A stretch of DNA of 64,000 bases, from contig CAXTIG010000010.1 of the NCBI GenBank assembly GCA_964244295.1, positions 102,976 to 166,975 on the forward strand. Reading direction: 5' to 3'. This document shows positions 20,809-28,675 of the stretch, one piece after another. The position numbers and the translations under genes are program-made. Numbering within the stretch: position 1 is the first letter of the stretch; every line of letters begins with the position of its first letter. This stretch comes from JAJAZB01 sp964244295 (lineage in GTDB: Bacteria > Bacteroidota > Bacteroidia > Cytophagales > Spirosomataceae). The notes below the pieces were generated by a model. That model did no database searches. It was not told the DNA's origin and saw only the letters and a list, made by a program, of their open reading frames with translations.

Positions 20809-20944
20809 ATTGCTAATTTCTAATGTGCTAATTTCCAATGCTTTCGCTTGCAAATTTTCTCATTTGAAATTCGCCCTTTAAATCCGATGTTCTCAAATTC
20901 CAATGCCTTTCATTCGCACATTAGAAATTCGCACATTGGAAATT
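20809..20944. repeat. Intergenic hairpin built of AATTTCTAATGTGC words
   Basis: On the left are AATTGCTAATTTCTAATGTG and CTAATTTCCAATGC. On the right are CGCACATTAGAAATT and CGCACATTGGAAATTAATTT. The arms are complementary in word blocks with a long apex. The right arm reaches the nusG stop codon. Confidence 0.7.
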
Positions 20945-21500
20945 AATTTTCCTTTTCAACCTGCGCGTAACTCAGTTCAACGGGCGTGTTTCGACCGAAG
21001 ATTTTCACCATCACGTTCAGTTTTTTCTTGTCGTCGAAAATCTCTTCGACCGAACCCGTGAAGCCGCTGAACGGGCCGTCCATCACCTTTACGCTTTCGC
21101 CTTTCAGGAAGGCCACCGTCGGGGTAGCGGCTTCCTGGGTTGCTTCGTCCACCTTGCCCAAAATCCGGTTGATTTCCGATTGGCGCAGGGGAATTGGCGT
21201 CTTCGAGGTCTTTCCATCCGAGGCACTCAGAAATCCGATTACACCGGGCATACTGGTAATCAGGTGGTTCACTTCGCCATTCGACAAATTGGCCGAGATG
21301 ATGATGTAGCCGGGGAAAAACGCCTTCTCACGAATGCGCTTCTTGCCGTTGCGCATCTCGTAGATTTTTTCCGAAGGAATCAGAATCTGCGGAATTTCTT
21401 CCGTCAAATTCTGCCGGGCAATTTCGTTTTCGAGGTAGGTTTTTACTTTTTTTTCCTGCCCCGACACCGCCCGCAGCACGTACCAGTTTACTCCGCTCAT
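20943..21500 (-). CDS. nusG: Transcription antitermination factor NusG
   Basis: NusG binds RNA polymerase and couples it to Rho and the ribosome (185 residues). The N-terminal NGN domain starts NWYVLRAVSGQEKKVKTYLE and has AFFPGYIII. The C-terminal KOW domain has FLKGESVKVMDGPFSGFTGSV. It is transcribed with secE upstream (18-base gap) and the ribosomal genes downstream. Confidence 0.97.
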   Translation of the reverse strand: MSGVNWYVLRAVSGQEKKVKTYLENEIARQNLTEEIPQILIPSEKIYEMRNGKKRIREKAFFPGYIIISANLSNGEVNHLITSMPGVIGFLSASDGKTSKTPIPLRQSEINRILGKVDEATQEAATPTVAFLKGESVKVMDGPFSGFTGSVEEIFDDKKKLNVMVKIFGRNTPVELSYAQVEKEN

Positions 21501-21518
21501 GTTCGTTCGGGTTTTGGG

Positions 21519-21710
21519 TTAGAACGAACTGTAGTAGTAATCGAGGCCCGTTTTGAAGACAAAATCAATGGCTCCGACCAACAGGGCAAAAATCAGCGAG
21601 GCCACCAGCACGAGCCAGGAACTCGACTGTAACTCACTGAACTTGGGCCAGGTAATGTGCTCAGTGACTTCCCGGTAGGAAGCCTGAAACAGTTCAACGA
21701 CCTTGTTCAT
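21519..21710 (-). CDS. secE: Preprotein translocase subunit SecE
   Basis: This is the small essential subunit of the SecYEG channel (63 residues). The sequence has the amphipathic SYREVTEHITWPKFSELQ segment and one membrane helix (SWLVLVASLIFALLVGAIDF). The ATG at 21710 matches the normal family length. The upstream extension would enter tRNA-Trp spacer sequence. Confidence 0.95.
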   Translation of the reverse strand: MNKVVELFQASYREVTEHITWPKFSELQSSSWLVLVASLIFALLVGAIDFVFKTGLDYYYSSF

Positions 21711-21760
21711 GGTGGATTTTTTAGTACCGTTTACCGAAGCGTTTCGATGCAACGTGGAAA

Positions 21761-21833
21761 GCACGGGTGGAGAGATTCGAACTCCCATCAACGGTTTTGG
21801 AGACCGCTATTCTACCCTTGAACTACACCCGTG
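21761..21833 (-). tRNA. tRNA-Trp (CCA anticodon)
   Basis: The minus strand folds as a cloverleaf with acceptor stem CACGGGT/ACCCGTG, anticodon stem GCGGT/ACCGT around loop CTCCAAA, and T-arm GGGAGTTCGAATCTCTC. The CCA anticodon reads UGG. The terminal CCA is not encoded. It precedes secE, a common arrangement. Confidence 0.95.
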
Positions 21834-21871
21834 AATGACAGTCCGCCCAACAGGGTCTGCAAAACGGACTG

Positions 21872-21879
21872 CAAAAATA
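21872..21879 (-). promoter_or_regulatory. Probable -7 box (TATTTTTG) for the tRNA-Trp/secE operon
   Basis: The minus strand reads TATTTTTG (consensus TAnnTTTG) 39 bases before the tRNA-Trp gene and just after the tuf terminator. That is where a promoter for tRNA-Trp-secE-nusG-rplKAJL-rpoBC is needed. A TTTG lies upstream but at shorter than usual spacing. Confidence 0.45.
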
Positions 21880-21891
21880 CGAGCTTTTGAC

Positions 21892-21926
21892 AAAAAACAA
21901 GTGCATACCCCGGAAGATATGCACTT
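21892..21926 (-). terminator. Terminator of tuf
   Basis: AAGTGCATA (21899-21907) pairs with TATGCACTT (21918-21926) around a 10-base loop. On the minus strand the stem is followed by a T-rich run (TTGTTTTTTG). It lies 25 bases after the tuf stop codon and separates tuf from the secE operon. Confidence 0.8.
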
Positions 21927-21950
21927 TGTTCTTTGAAAATCAGGCTCGAA

Positions 21951-23138
21951 TTAATCGAGAATTTCTGTCACCTGACCGGCACCCACCGTGCGGCCACCCT
22001 CACGAATGGCAAAACGGAGGCCTTTTTCCATGGCGATTTTGTTGATAAGATCAACTTCAATCGTCAGGTTGTCGCCGGGCATCACCATCTCTACGTTTTC
22101 GGGGAGTTTGATTTCACCCGTTACGTCGGTGGTGCGGAAGTAGAATTGCGGCCGGTATTTGTTGAAAAACGGCGTGTGACGGCCCCCTTCTTCTTTCGAC
22201 AGCACGTACACCTCGGCCTTGAACTTCTGGTGGGGTTTCACCGAACCGGGCTTGCAGATAACCATGCCGCGACGGATGTCGGTTTTTTCAATCCCACGGA
22301 GCAACAGACCGACGTTGTCGCCTGCTTCGCCCCGGTCGAGGATTTTACGGAACATTTCCACTCCGGTTACGACCGACTTGAGGTTTTCAGCCCCCATGCC
22401 AAGAATTTCGACTTGCTCACCGGAGTTGACGATACCACGTTCGATGCGGCCCGTTGCTACGGTACCGCGACCCGTGATCGAGAACACGTCTTCGACGGGC
22501 ATCAGGAAGGGCTGATCGGTCAGACGGGTCGGAATCGGGATGTAGCTATCGACCGCATCCATCAGATCCTCAATGGTTTTAACCCATTTGGCATCGCCGT
22601 TCAGACCACCCAGGGCCGAACCTTGAATCACCGGGATGTTATCACCGTCGTAATCGTAGAAGCTGAGGAGTTCGCGGATTTCCATTTCCACGAGTTCGAG
22701 CAATTCCGGGTCGTCCACCATGTCCACTTTGTTCATGAACACAACGAGTTGGGGCACACCCACCTGACGGGCGAGCAGGATGTGCTCACGGGTCTGGGGC
22801 ATGGGGCCGTCGGTAGCAGCCACCACGATGATGGCACCGTCCATCTGAGCGGCACCCGTCACCATGTTTTTCACGTAGTCGGCGTGGCCGGGGCAGTCGA
22901 CGTGGGCGTAGTGACGTTTGAGGGTCGAGTATTCGACGTGCGCCGTATTGATAGTAATCCCGCGCTCACGCTCTTCGGGGGCGTTATCAATCTGCGAAAA
23001 ATCTTTCTTTTCGGCCAGACCTTTTTCCGACAACACCTTCGTGATGGCGGCCGTCAGGGTCGTTTTACCGTGGTCAACGTGGCCAATCGTACCAATGTTT
23101 ACGTGGGGTTTGGAACGATCAAAGGTTTCTTTAGCCAT
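21951..23138 (-). CDS. tuf: Elongation factor Tu
   Basis: This GTPase delivers aminoacyl-tRNA to the ribosome (395 residues). G1 is GHVDHGKT (19-26), G3 is DCPGHADY (81-88) and G4 is NKVD (136-139). The switch I region DNAPEERERGITI is intact. It lies downstream of tRNA-Tyr, tRNA-Gly and tRNA-Thr, as in many bacteria, and is probably cotranscribed with them from the promoter at 23697-23727. Only one tuf copy is in the window. Confidence 0.98.
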   Translation of the reverse strand: MAKETFDRSKPHVNIGTIGHVDHGKTTLTAAITKVLSEKGLAEKKDFSQIDNAPEERERGITINTAHVEYSTLKRHYAHVDCPGHADYVKNMVTGAAQMDGAIIVVAATDGPMPQTREHILLARQVGVPQLVVFMNKVDMVDDPELLELVEMEIRELLSFYDYDGDNIPVIQGSALGGLNGDAKWVKTIEDLMDAVDSYIPIPTRLTDQPFLMPVEDVFSITGRGTVATGRIERGIVNSGEQVEILGMGAENLKSVVTGVEMFRKILDRGEAGDNVGLLLRGIEKTDIRRGMVICKPGSVKPHQKFKAEVYVLSKEEGGRHTPFFNKYRPQFYFRTTDVTGEIKLPENVEMVMPGDNLTIEVDLINKIAMEKGLRFAIREGGRTVGAGQVTEILD

Positions 23139-23259
23139 GACTAAGCGTTCTAAATTGGTTTGATTTTGAATAGGTACTTTCTAAAACAGATGCCGGAAAA
23201 CTGACGGCTACTGAGCAAAAAATTCCCGCTCCGGGAAGGGAGAGGGAAACTGAATTGCG

Positions 23260-23331
<72 letters not shown>

Positions 23332-23337
23332 AATTTT

Positions 23338-23388
23338 GAATTACGAATTACGATTTTTGATTTCTAACCATTCGTAATTCGTACCTCA
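23338..23388. repeat. Small hairpin built of ACGAATT words
   Basis: TGAATTACGAATTACGA on the left pairs with TTCGTAATTCGTA on the right, in the spacer between tRNA-Thr and tRNA-Gly. It belongs to the same class as the other word-built hairpins but is shorter. Confidence 0.7.
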
Positions 23389-23399
23389 TAAATCCACTG

Positions 23400-23472
23400 A
23401 GCGGGAGACGGGGCTCGAACCCGCCACCTATAGCTTGGAAGGCTATCGCTCTACCAAATGAGCTACTCCCGC
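23400..23472 (-). tRNA. tRNA-Gly (TCC anticodon)
   Basis: On the minus strand the acceptor stem is GCGGGAG/CTCCCGC with discriminator T. The anticodon arm is ATAGC, CTTCCAA, GCTAT, and the T-arm is GCGGGTTCGAGCCCCGT. The anticodon is TCC. Confidence 0.95.
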
Positions 23473-23477
23473 AGAAC

Positions 23478-23555
23478 AATGATTGAATGAATGAGTTTTG
23501 AATGTTTGAATGACAAATTCTTATTCACTCATTCAAAATTAACTCATTCAGTCAT
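23478..23555. repeat. Hairpin built of TGAATGA/TTGAATG words
   Basis: GATTGAATGAATGAG with TTTTGAATG words on the left and CTCATTC words with AAAATTAACTCATTCAG on the right form an imperfect stem between tRNA-Gly and tRNA-Tyr. It resembles the rpoB-rpoC hairpin in its word. Confidence 0.7.
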
Positions 23556-23563
23556 CGAACTTG

Positions 23564-23646
23564 TGGGGACAGATGGATTCGAACCACCGTAGGCGTAAGC
23601 CAGCAGATTTACAGTCTGCCCCATTTGGCCGCTCTGGTATATCCCC
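23564..23646 (-). tRNA. tRNA-Tyr (GTA anticodon)
   Basis: This is a class II tRNA of 83 bases with the expected long variable arm. On the minus strand the acceptor stem is GGGGATA/TGTCCCC with one G-U pair, the anticodon arm is GCAGACTGTAAATCTGC and the T-arm GGTGGTTCGAATCCATC. The anticodon is GTA. It is the first gene of the tRNA-tuf transcript. Confidence 0.95.
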
Positions 23647-23696
23647 GAAATGTGTCGTAAAAGAACGTTTCCACGACCGGTTCGTCAATGGAGTTG

Positions 23697-23727
23697 CAAA
23701 AGTAGAGCCTTTCGGTAGAAACTCAAA
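23697..23727 (-). promoter_or_regulatory. Promoter of the tRNA-Tyr/Gly/Thr-tuf operon
   Basis: On the minus strand TTTG (23724-23727), 19 bases, then TACTTTTG (23697-23704) match the Bacteroidota housekeeping promoter TTTG-N19-TAnnTTTG. It lies about 50 bases upstream of tRNA-Tyr. The same boxes at the same spacing occur upstream of actA, which supports both. Confidence 0.75.
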
Positions 23728-23784
23728 CAGCGGCCTGAAAATATTTTGGTCGGGACTTACGCGGGTTCTGGGTTTAAAAACCAA

Positions 23785-23859
23785 TTTCCCGCAGATAGCG
23801 CAGATTGACGCAGATTTTTTAACCGGTAGTCTGCGTCAATCTGCGCTATCTGCGGGAAA
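23785..23859. repeat. Perfect 30-bp inverted repeat (CTGCGTCAATCTGCG type)
   Basis: Arms 23785-23814 and 23830-23859 are exact reverse complements separated by 15 bases. The core words CTGCGCTATCTGCGGG and CTGCGTCAATCTGCG belong to a repeat that I recall in many unrelated bacterial genomes. It lies between the outer-membrane protein gene and the tRNA promoter and could also stop transcription. Confidence 0.85.
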
Positions 23860-23951
23860 CCTCATGGTTTACTGCGCCAGTCCTATTGGTAATACCAGCG
23901 GGCGCGGCTCCCGTCCGGAACCCGCGCCCGCTGGTTCGTTCGCTGTGGCGC

Positions 23952-25037
23952 TCAGAGTTTAAACCCGAAACTAATGGTGCGCAGGTCTGGCCCGCGCCCC
24001 TCGGCGAAGAGCGGGTTGAGGTCGTAGTTGAAGAAGAGGTCGGGGAAATTGCGGATGCCGACTTCGGCCCGCAGGCCGTAGCGGAAGTTGTTGAGGTAGT
24101 AATTGCTGTGGATGCGGTCTTTGCCGCCGTCGTCGCGCTTCACTTTTGTGTAGCTATCGAGGCGGTACCCGACGGTGCCACCCAGGCCGATGTAGGTAAT
24201 GGCCGAGTGGCGGAATGAAATCGTAGGCATGATGGGCACGTTGAGGTAGGCGACGGTCAATTTGCTTTTTTGCAGTGATTCCGCCGATTCGCGGAAACTA
24301 ACCCGGCCCACCGCACCGGTGGCATCTTTGGTAATTACGTTGTTGCCATCGAACATGAAGTTGTACCAGGAAAATTCCAGGCCCAGCCGTACGCTGAACG
24401 CGGCGTTGCGGCCCTGAATCAGCCGGGCGTTCTGCGCCCAGCCGAGGGCGATGTGCCGCGAACCGAGGGGGCGTAGGTCGTACTCCGAGGGACTGTAGGT
24501 GAAACTTGGCGAATTGCTGTTTCCCGAACCGACGAAGTTATTTAAACCCAGGTTTAGGTAAAATCCCCCCCGGTTCAGCCAGCGGGTTTTGTTTTGGCGC
24601 GACCAGCGGGTGGAATCAGGGTGACCGATGCGTACTTCTTCCGCCCCGTCTTTCACGTAAATTCCATTCCAACTCACGTGGACTTCGTCGGCCCCATCTT
24701 TGACGTGGACGCCCCGGATGCCGATGCGCACGTAATCTTTTTCATCGGCATTCCGGCGGCGCAGCGTCGAATCGCGCAGGTACAGATTTCCGTTGGTCTC
24801 GGTTACGACTACCCGCGTTTCGGTCGGTGAAATGGAGTCGATTTTCACGCCCAAATCGCGCAGCAACGCGTTCACGTCGTAGTTCTGGATCTTGCGAAAA
24901 TCTTCTTTGCTTTCGGTGTAAATAATCAATTTGGATTTCCCCCCAAACTGCACGACAATCGAATCGCGGGGTTCCATCGGACGCGCCGAGGCGCTCAGGG
25001 CCAGCAGGCCAAGTACTGCGGTGAAAAATGCTTTCAT
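23952..25037 (-). CDS. Outer membrane beta-barrel protein with signal peptide
   Basis: This 361-residue protein has an N-terminal signal peptide (MKAFFTAVLGLLALSASARP). The second half shows alternating strands with aromatic ends (YLNLGLNNFV, SVRLGLEFSWYNFMF, ITYIGLGGTVGYRL, FRYGLRAEVGI) and a terminal FGFKL typical of barrel proteins. The first half contains two related segments (RIGIRGVHVKDGADEVHV and NGIYVKDGAEEVRIG) that look like an internal duplication. It is the last gene of a sigma factor operon. The substrate is unknown, and the PorT-like label is only a possibility. Confidence 0.7.
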   Translation of the reverse strand: MKAFFTAVLGLLALSASARPMEPRDSIVVQFGGKSKLIIYTESKEDFRKIQNYDVNALLRDLGVKIDSISPTETRVVVTETNGNLYLRDSTLRRRNADEKDYVRIGIRGVHVKDGADEVHVSWNGIYVKDGAEEVRIGHPDSTRWSRQNKTRWLNRGGFYLNLGLNNFVGSGNSNSPSFTYSPSEYDLRPLGSRHIALGWAQNARLIQGRNAAFSVRLGLEFSWYNFMFDGNNVITKDATGAVGRVSFRESAESLQKSKLTVAYLNVPIMPTISFRHSAITYIGLGGTVGYRLDSYTKVKRDDGGKDRIHSNYYLNNFRYGLRAEVGIRNFPDLFFNYDLNPLFAEGRGPDLRTISFGFKL

Positions 25038-25053
25038 GGGTATTCAAAAAAAA

Positions 25054-25899
25054 TCAGTAGTTCGTTTTTTCTTTCACGGTCTGGTAGGTCTCGGCTACTT
25101 TTTGGGTGCCGCGTTCCACCTTTTCCTCGGCCCGGGCCAGCAGGCGGTTCGGGTTGAAGCCCACCTCGTTCCAATCCACCCGTTCGTTGTTTTTGGCGTT
25201 GACCAATTGGTTGAAAATCCGGCTCATTCGGTTGCGCTTACGGGGCTTGGTTTCGGCGCTCGCGGCTTCGTCGGCCAGAGGGTCGGTCAATCTGACGATG
25301 AGCACCGTTTGCGCGGGCTTCGCCATTTCGGCCACCAGCGTTGCGGTCGGAACGTTCGTCCTCACCGTGGGCAACGCGGGTACTTCAGTTGCCAGGGGTG
25401 GAATCGGCTCACGGCGCGGTTCGGCTACGGCCACTTCCACGGGCGCGCTCGGCGTCGAAGCAGGCAGTTTAACGGTTTGGGGGGTTCGTTCGGCGACGGT
25501 GGGTTGAGACGTCCGTCGTTGTTCATGCGCAGCGTTGACTGGCTCGCGCTGGGCCAATTGTGGAAGTGAAGCGGGCAACTGGCTCTCCATCACCATCGGC
25601 TTCTCCGGGCTTTTTTTCGCATCAGGAGTCGGGTTAGGTTTCGGTGGGTTGACCTTTGCCACCTGAGGCTGAAACACAGCGTTAGGCGGAGTTGGCCTCC
25701 ACCAGAGGTACCCAGCCAGCAGCAAAACCGCCACCGAAGCCGCCACGCCGACGTACCAAAACGGCAGCAGGCGGCGGGTCGGGGCTTCCTCCACCTGACC
25801 CAGGTTGACTCCCAATCGTTGCCAAGCCTCCGGTCGGGGGGCTTTTTCGTGTTGCCGCAGGGCTTTCGCAAAGCGGCGGTCGACGGGATGCTTTTTCAT
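25054..25899 (-). CDS. Membrane-anchored protein downstream of an ECF sigma factor, possible anti-sigma factor
   Basis: From the ATG at 25899 this is a 281-residue protein. It has a cytoplasmic N-terminus of about 55 residues (MKKHPVDRRFAKALRQHEKAP), one transmembrane helix (VGVAASVAVLLLAGYLWW) and a long proline-rich, low-complexity periplasmic part ending in a basic region. This layout and the position 19 bases after the sigma factor gene fit an anti-sigma factor, but I see no zinc-binding HxxxCxxC motif. A longer frame would overlap the sigma gene and is unlikely to be the start. Confidence 0.6.
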   Translation of the reverse strand: MKKHPVDRRFAKALRQHEKAPRPEAWQRLGVNLGQVEEAPTRRLLPFWYVGVAASVAVLLLAGYLWWRPTPPNAVFQPQVAKVNPPKPNPTPDAKKSPEKPMVMESQLPASLPQLAQREPVNAAHEQRRTSQPTVAERTPQTVKLPASTPSAPVEVAVAEPRREPIPPLATEVPALPTVRTNVPTATLVAEMAKPAQTVLIVRLTDPLADEAASAETKPRKRNRMSRIFNQLVNAKNNERVDWNEVGFNPNRLLARAEEKVERGTQKVAETYQTVKEKTNY

Positions 25900-25918
25900 G
25901 CTGTTATTTTTTTGCTCC

Positions 25919-26512
25919 TCACGCGAAGGCGGTGAGGCGGCGATTTGTTTCATCGGTTCCGGCGGCACGGTCAGATTTTTCAACCCAGTTTTGCAACAGC
26001 GCCCGAGCACGGTGCAATTGCGACTTCGAGGTGTTTTCGCTGATGCCCAGCGACTCGGCGATTTCGGCGTGGCTGTAGCCTTCGATAGCGTACAGGTTGA
26101 ACACGGTGCGGTAACCGGTGGGCAGTTGCTGCACGAGGCGGTGCAGTTCGTCGGCTTCCAGGTCACTGCTGGGGGGAACCGGCTCCACCTCGTGTTCCAC
26201 CTCGTCGTAGGCGGTTTGCCAACCAGTGTGCTTTTTACTGCGGAGGTACATCAGCGCTTCGTTGACCATGATGCGCCGAATCCAGCCCTCGAAACTTCCC
26301 TCCAACCGGAACTGCTCTATTTTTTGAAACACCTTCATAAATCCTTCAATCATCGCTTCCTCGGCCTCGAATTCGTCGCTTAGGTAGCGACCGCACAAAC
26401 TCAGCATCCGGGGCGCGTACCGCTCGTACACCCGCCGCTGCGCCTTCGGGTCGGCGCGTTGGCAGGCTTTCACCAGGCTTTCTTCGGACTGAAACAGCGG
26501 TATAATTTTCAC
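25919..26512 (-). CDS. RNA polymerase sigma factor, ECF family
   Basis: This sigma-70 family regulator is 197 residues long. Region 2 contains YERYAPRMLSLCGRYLSDEFEAEE, cut by short variations, and SFEGWIRRIMVNEALMYLR. Region 4 contains LPTGYRTVFNLYAIEGYSHAEI and LGISENTSKSQLHRAR. I choose GTG at 26512, because further upstream the frame runs through a terminator hairpin. It heads an operon with a membrane protein and a barrel protein, and probably responds to an envelope signal. Confidence 0.88.
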   Translation of the reverse strand: MKIIPLFQSEESLVKACQRADPKAQRRVYERYAPRMLSLCGRYLSDEFEAEEAMIEGFMKVFQKIEQFRLEGSFEGWIRRIMVNEALMYLRSKKHTGWQTAYDEVEHEVEPVPPSSDLEADELHRLVQQLPTGYRTVFNLYAIEGYSHAEIAESLGISENTSKSQLHRARALLQNWVEKSDRAAGTDETNRRLTAFA

Positions 26513-26586
26513 GGAGGAAGGGCAGTTCGACGGGAAGATGCAGAAGTCCTTCGGTTGGTTGCGCCGAAGGTTGCTTTTTTCACGAA

Positions 26587-26614
26587 AAAACCCGCCGGTG
26601 GTGGGGCGGGTTTT
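26587..26614 (-). terminator. Rho-independent terminator after the respiratory cluster
   Basis: AAAACCCGCC pairs with GGCGGGTTTT as a perfect 10-bp stem with an 8-base loop, followed on the minus strand by T residues. It lies 24 bases beyond the small membrane protein gene and ends the long act-cox transcription unit before the sigma factor operon. Confidence 0.85.
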
Positions 26615-26637
26615 ATTTTTAGGGAAACTGAATTGCG

Positions 26638-26907
26638 TCAACTCATGGCACCCCGAACCTGTCGGGAAATTGCCAGACGCTTGTCACGGGCGCGGCGGCT
26701 GCTGCGCCACCACAGGTACCCCACCACGGCGACGGCCAGGTACGGCGTGGCGAGCATATACAAAATGCCGGTGTTCAGGCCGGAACCGTTGACGTAGCGC
26801 CCATCGCTCAGGGTACTTTCCACCGTCGAGCGGCACATGGCGCACTGGGCCGATGCCAGTTGGCAGTTGGCAGTGAGTAGCAGGCAGAGAATCAGTAGCT
26901 TTTTCAT
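26638..26907 (-). CDS. Small membrane protein with CAMC motif
   Basis: This 89-residue protein has a signal peptide (MKKLLILCLLLTANCQLASA) directly followed by QCAMCRSTVES, a short exported loop and one transmembrane helix (YMLATPYLAVAVVGYLWW) with a basic tail. The CxxC pair next to the cleavage site could bind a metal or form a disulfide. Its place at the end of the oxidase cluster suggests a role in oxidase or copper handling, but I do not recognise a named family. Confidence 0.65.
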   Translation of the reverse strand: MKKLLILCLLLTANCQLASAQCAMCRSTVESTLSDGRYVNGSGLNTGILYMLATPYLAVAVVGYLWWRSSRRARDKRLAISRQVRGAMS

Positions 26908-26952
26908 AGAATCTTGCTGATTGAAGTGGTGCGGGCGGAATAAATTCCGCCG

Positions 26953-27501
26953 CTACCCCTGGTAATACGGGCTAATCATCAGGTAGGCAATCACCCCTGT
27001 AATGGACACGTACAGCCAAATCGGATAGGTCCATTTCACGATTCGTTTGTGCCGGGCAATCTGGTTACTCAACGCAAAATACAGCGCTAACAGCACAAAA
27101 GGAACGACAACGATGGAAAGGATAATGTGGCTGATGAGAACAAAAAAGTAGAGGTACCGAACGGCTCCCACGCCGCCAAACGAAGTCGATTCGTTGGAGA
27201 GGTGGTACAGCACGTAAGAAACCAGAAACAGCGAGCCGAGCACAAAAGCTGACTGCATCGCCCGGCGGTGCATCACCACGTTTTTCCGCTGGATGAAGGC
27301 GTAACCGGCTACCAGCAAAACGGCCGTCAGCGAATTGAGGATGCCGTTGAGGTGGGGCAATATTTTCGTCCATTCACCCAACTCCACTTTTTGCCGGATG
27401 CCCAGCAGCACCGCCACCGCCAGGGGAATCGCCACCGACAACACGCGGATGAGGGTGTAGTAATTTTTTTCTTTTTTGGTGGAAATGGTCAGGTTTGCCA
27501 T
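26953..27501 (-). CDS. DUF420 family membrane protein
   Basis: This 182-residue integral membrane protein has about five helices. The conserved histidines occur in PHLNGILNSLTAVLL, VVMHRRAMQSAFVLG, VLYHLSNES and SHIILSIVVVPF, with RHKRIVKWTYPIWLYVSITG near the end. DUF420 proteins (some called CtaM) are needed for cytochrome oxidase maturation in Bacillales, so an assembly role fits the neighbourhood. Confidence 0.85.
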   Translation of the reverse strand: MANLTISTKKEKNYYTLIRVLSVAIPLAVAVLLGIRQKVELGEWTKILPHLNGILNSLTAVLLVAGYAFIQRKNVVMHRRAMQSAFVLGSLFLVSYVLYHLSNESTSFGGVGAVRYLYFFVLISHIILSIVVVPFVLLALYFALSNQIARHKRIVKWTYPIWLYVSITGVIAYLMISPYYQG

Positions 27502-27523
27502 CGGGGAGTCTTCAGTTTTCAGT

Positions 27524-27600
27524 CGTAGGGGTAACCCTTGCGGTCGCCCACAGCGGCTCCCATCCGAGAGGCCAGGGCAACCGCAAGGGTTGCCCCTACG
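27524..27600. repeat. Inverted repeat of the TAGGGGCAACCCTTGCGGTTGCCC type
   Basis: Arms 27524-27549 and 27575-27600 match at 24 of 26 positions after complementing, with a 25-base apex. It is preceded by a single CAGTTTTCAG word. This sequence family is common between genes in many bacterial genomes. Here it separates the SCO gene from the DUF420 gene. Confidence 0.8.
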
Positions 27601-27610
27601 ATATTTAGAA

Positions 27611-28327
27611 TCAGCTTTTTTGCTTCTCGTAAATCTCCAGCAGCACCCGGATTTCCAGAATCAGCCGGTCTACTTCTTTCTTGTCGGTGCCGTCGTAATA
27701 GCCCCGGATAACACCCGCTTTGTCTACCAACACTAACTTTTCGCTGTGTGTAAAGGTTTCGTTGGGCTGCTCGGTGCCGTCACCCCCGGCCAGAACGGGC
27801 ACGAAGTAGCCTTTCTGCGCCAGGTGGTAGAGTTGGGTTTTATTCCCCGTCAGGAATAACCACTTGCCGGGCCGGGCGTCGTACTCGCTGGCGTAGCGGC
27901 GGAGTACGTCGGGCGTGTCGTGGTCGGGATCAACGGTGTACGAAACGAGTTGGATGGCGGGGTTTTCGGAAAAAACCTCCTGCACCCGGCTCAACTGCGC
28001 CGATAACTTCGGACAGATGCTCTCGCAGCGGCTGAAGAAAAAGTCCGCCACGTGGATTTTCCCCCGCAATGCCGTTTCAGTTGCTGTTTTTCCGTCTTGG
28101 TCTACTAGCTGAAACGGCGGAATGACGTGAAAAACCGTATCCTCTTTCGGCTCGAAAAACCGGGCGCTGGGATTGGCTTTCATCAACACCTGCTCCGTGG
28201 AATCGAGGAGCGGGTAGTAGCGACGGAGGGTGTACTGATTTTCGCCGAAGGCGCGCAGGTACAGAAAAATAAGGGCCGGAACCACTAACACAGCGGTTAG
28301 GATTCCGGCCTTCAGGAGCTTGCTCAT
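27611..28327 (-). CDS. SCO1/SenC family copper chaperone
   Basis: This 238-residue thioredoxin-fold protein is anchored by an N-terminal helix. The copper motif CESIC (CxxxC) lies in VADFFFSRCESICPKLSAQL, and the third ligand histidine is in TFTHSEKLVLVD. SCO proteins deliver copper to the CuA site of oxidase subunit II. The neighbouring cox genes and coxB with an intact CuA site agree with this. The stop is followed by a REP-like inverted repeat. Confidence 0.93.
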   Translation of the reverse strand: MSKLLKAGILTAVLVVPALIFLYLRAFGENQYTLRRYYPLLDSTEQVLMKANPSARFFEPKEDTVFHVIPPFQLVDQDGKTATETALRGKIHVADFFFSRCESICPKLSAQLSRVQEVFSENPAIQLVSYTVDPDHDTPDVLRRYASEYDARPGKWLFLTGNKTQLYHLAQKGYFVPVLAGGDGTEQPNETFTHSEKLVLVDKAGVIRGYYDGTDKKEVDRLILEIRVLLEIYEKQKS

Positions 28328-28331
28328 GCCT

Positions 28332-28652
28332 TTACTGGGCCGAGTAGCCGCCTTCGAGCAGGAGCGCCAGCAGGAGCCAAGCCACGAACAGGGTCGGAAT
28401 CAGAATCGTCCAAATTAAGCCCTTTACTTCGTGTTTCAGGTGCATGAATTCGCCCACGATGTAGGTGGCTTTCACAAGCGTGAGTCCTACGAAAATGGCG
28501 ATTTTCAGTGTCCCGTGCGGCATGACGAAGGCAATGACGAATTCCAGGGCCGTGATGGCTCCCAAAATCCAGAAGGTTTTCCAAATGATCTTGGTCTGGG
28601 GCGGGGCAATTTGCCGTTCGCCCGCGTTGGTTTGTTCAACTACTTGAGCCAT
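28332..28652 (-). CDS. Cytochrome c oxidase subunit IV family protein
   Basis: This small membrane subunit (106 residues) has three predicted helices: TFWILGAITALEFVIAFVM, IAIFVGLTLVKATYIVGEFM and IWTILIPTLFVAWLLLALLL. The FMHLKHE segment is typical of the prokaryotic subunit IV family. The ATG at 28652 is preferred because the longer frame overlaps the subunit III gene upstream. Confidence 0.88.
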   Translation of the reverse strand: MAQVVEQTNAGERQIAPPQTKIIWKTFWILGAITALEFVIAFVMPHGTLKIAIFVGLTLVKATYIVGEFMHLKHEVKGLIWTILIPTLFVAWLLLALLLEGGYSAQ

Positions 28653-28675
28653 GACGTTATGTATCGTTTTTCGGG

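Noticed and set aside
26513..26641. N-terminal extension of the sigma factor
   Set aside because: The extra codons run through a rho-independent terminator hairpin and have no family similarity.
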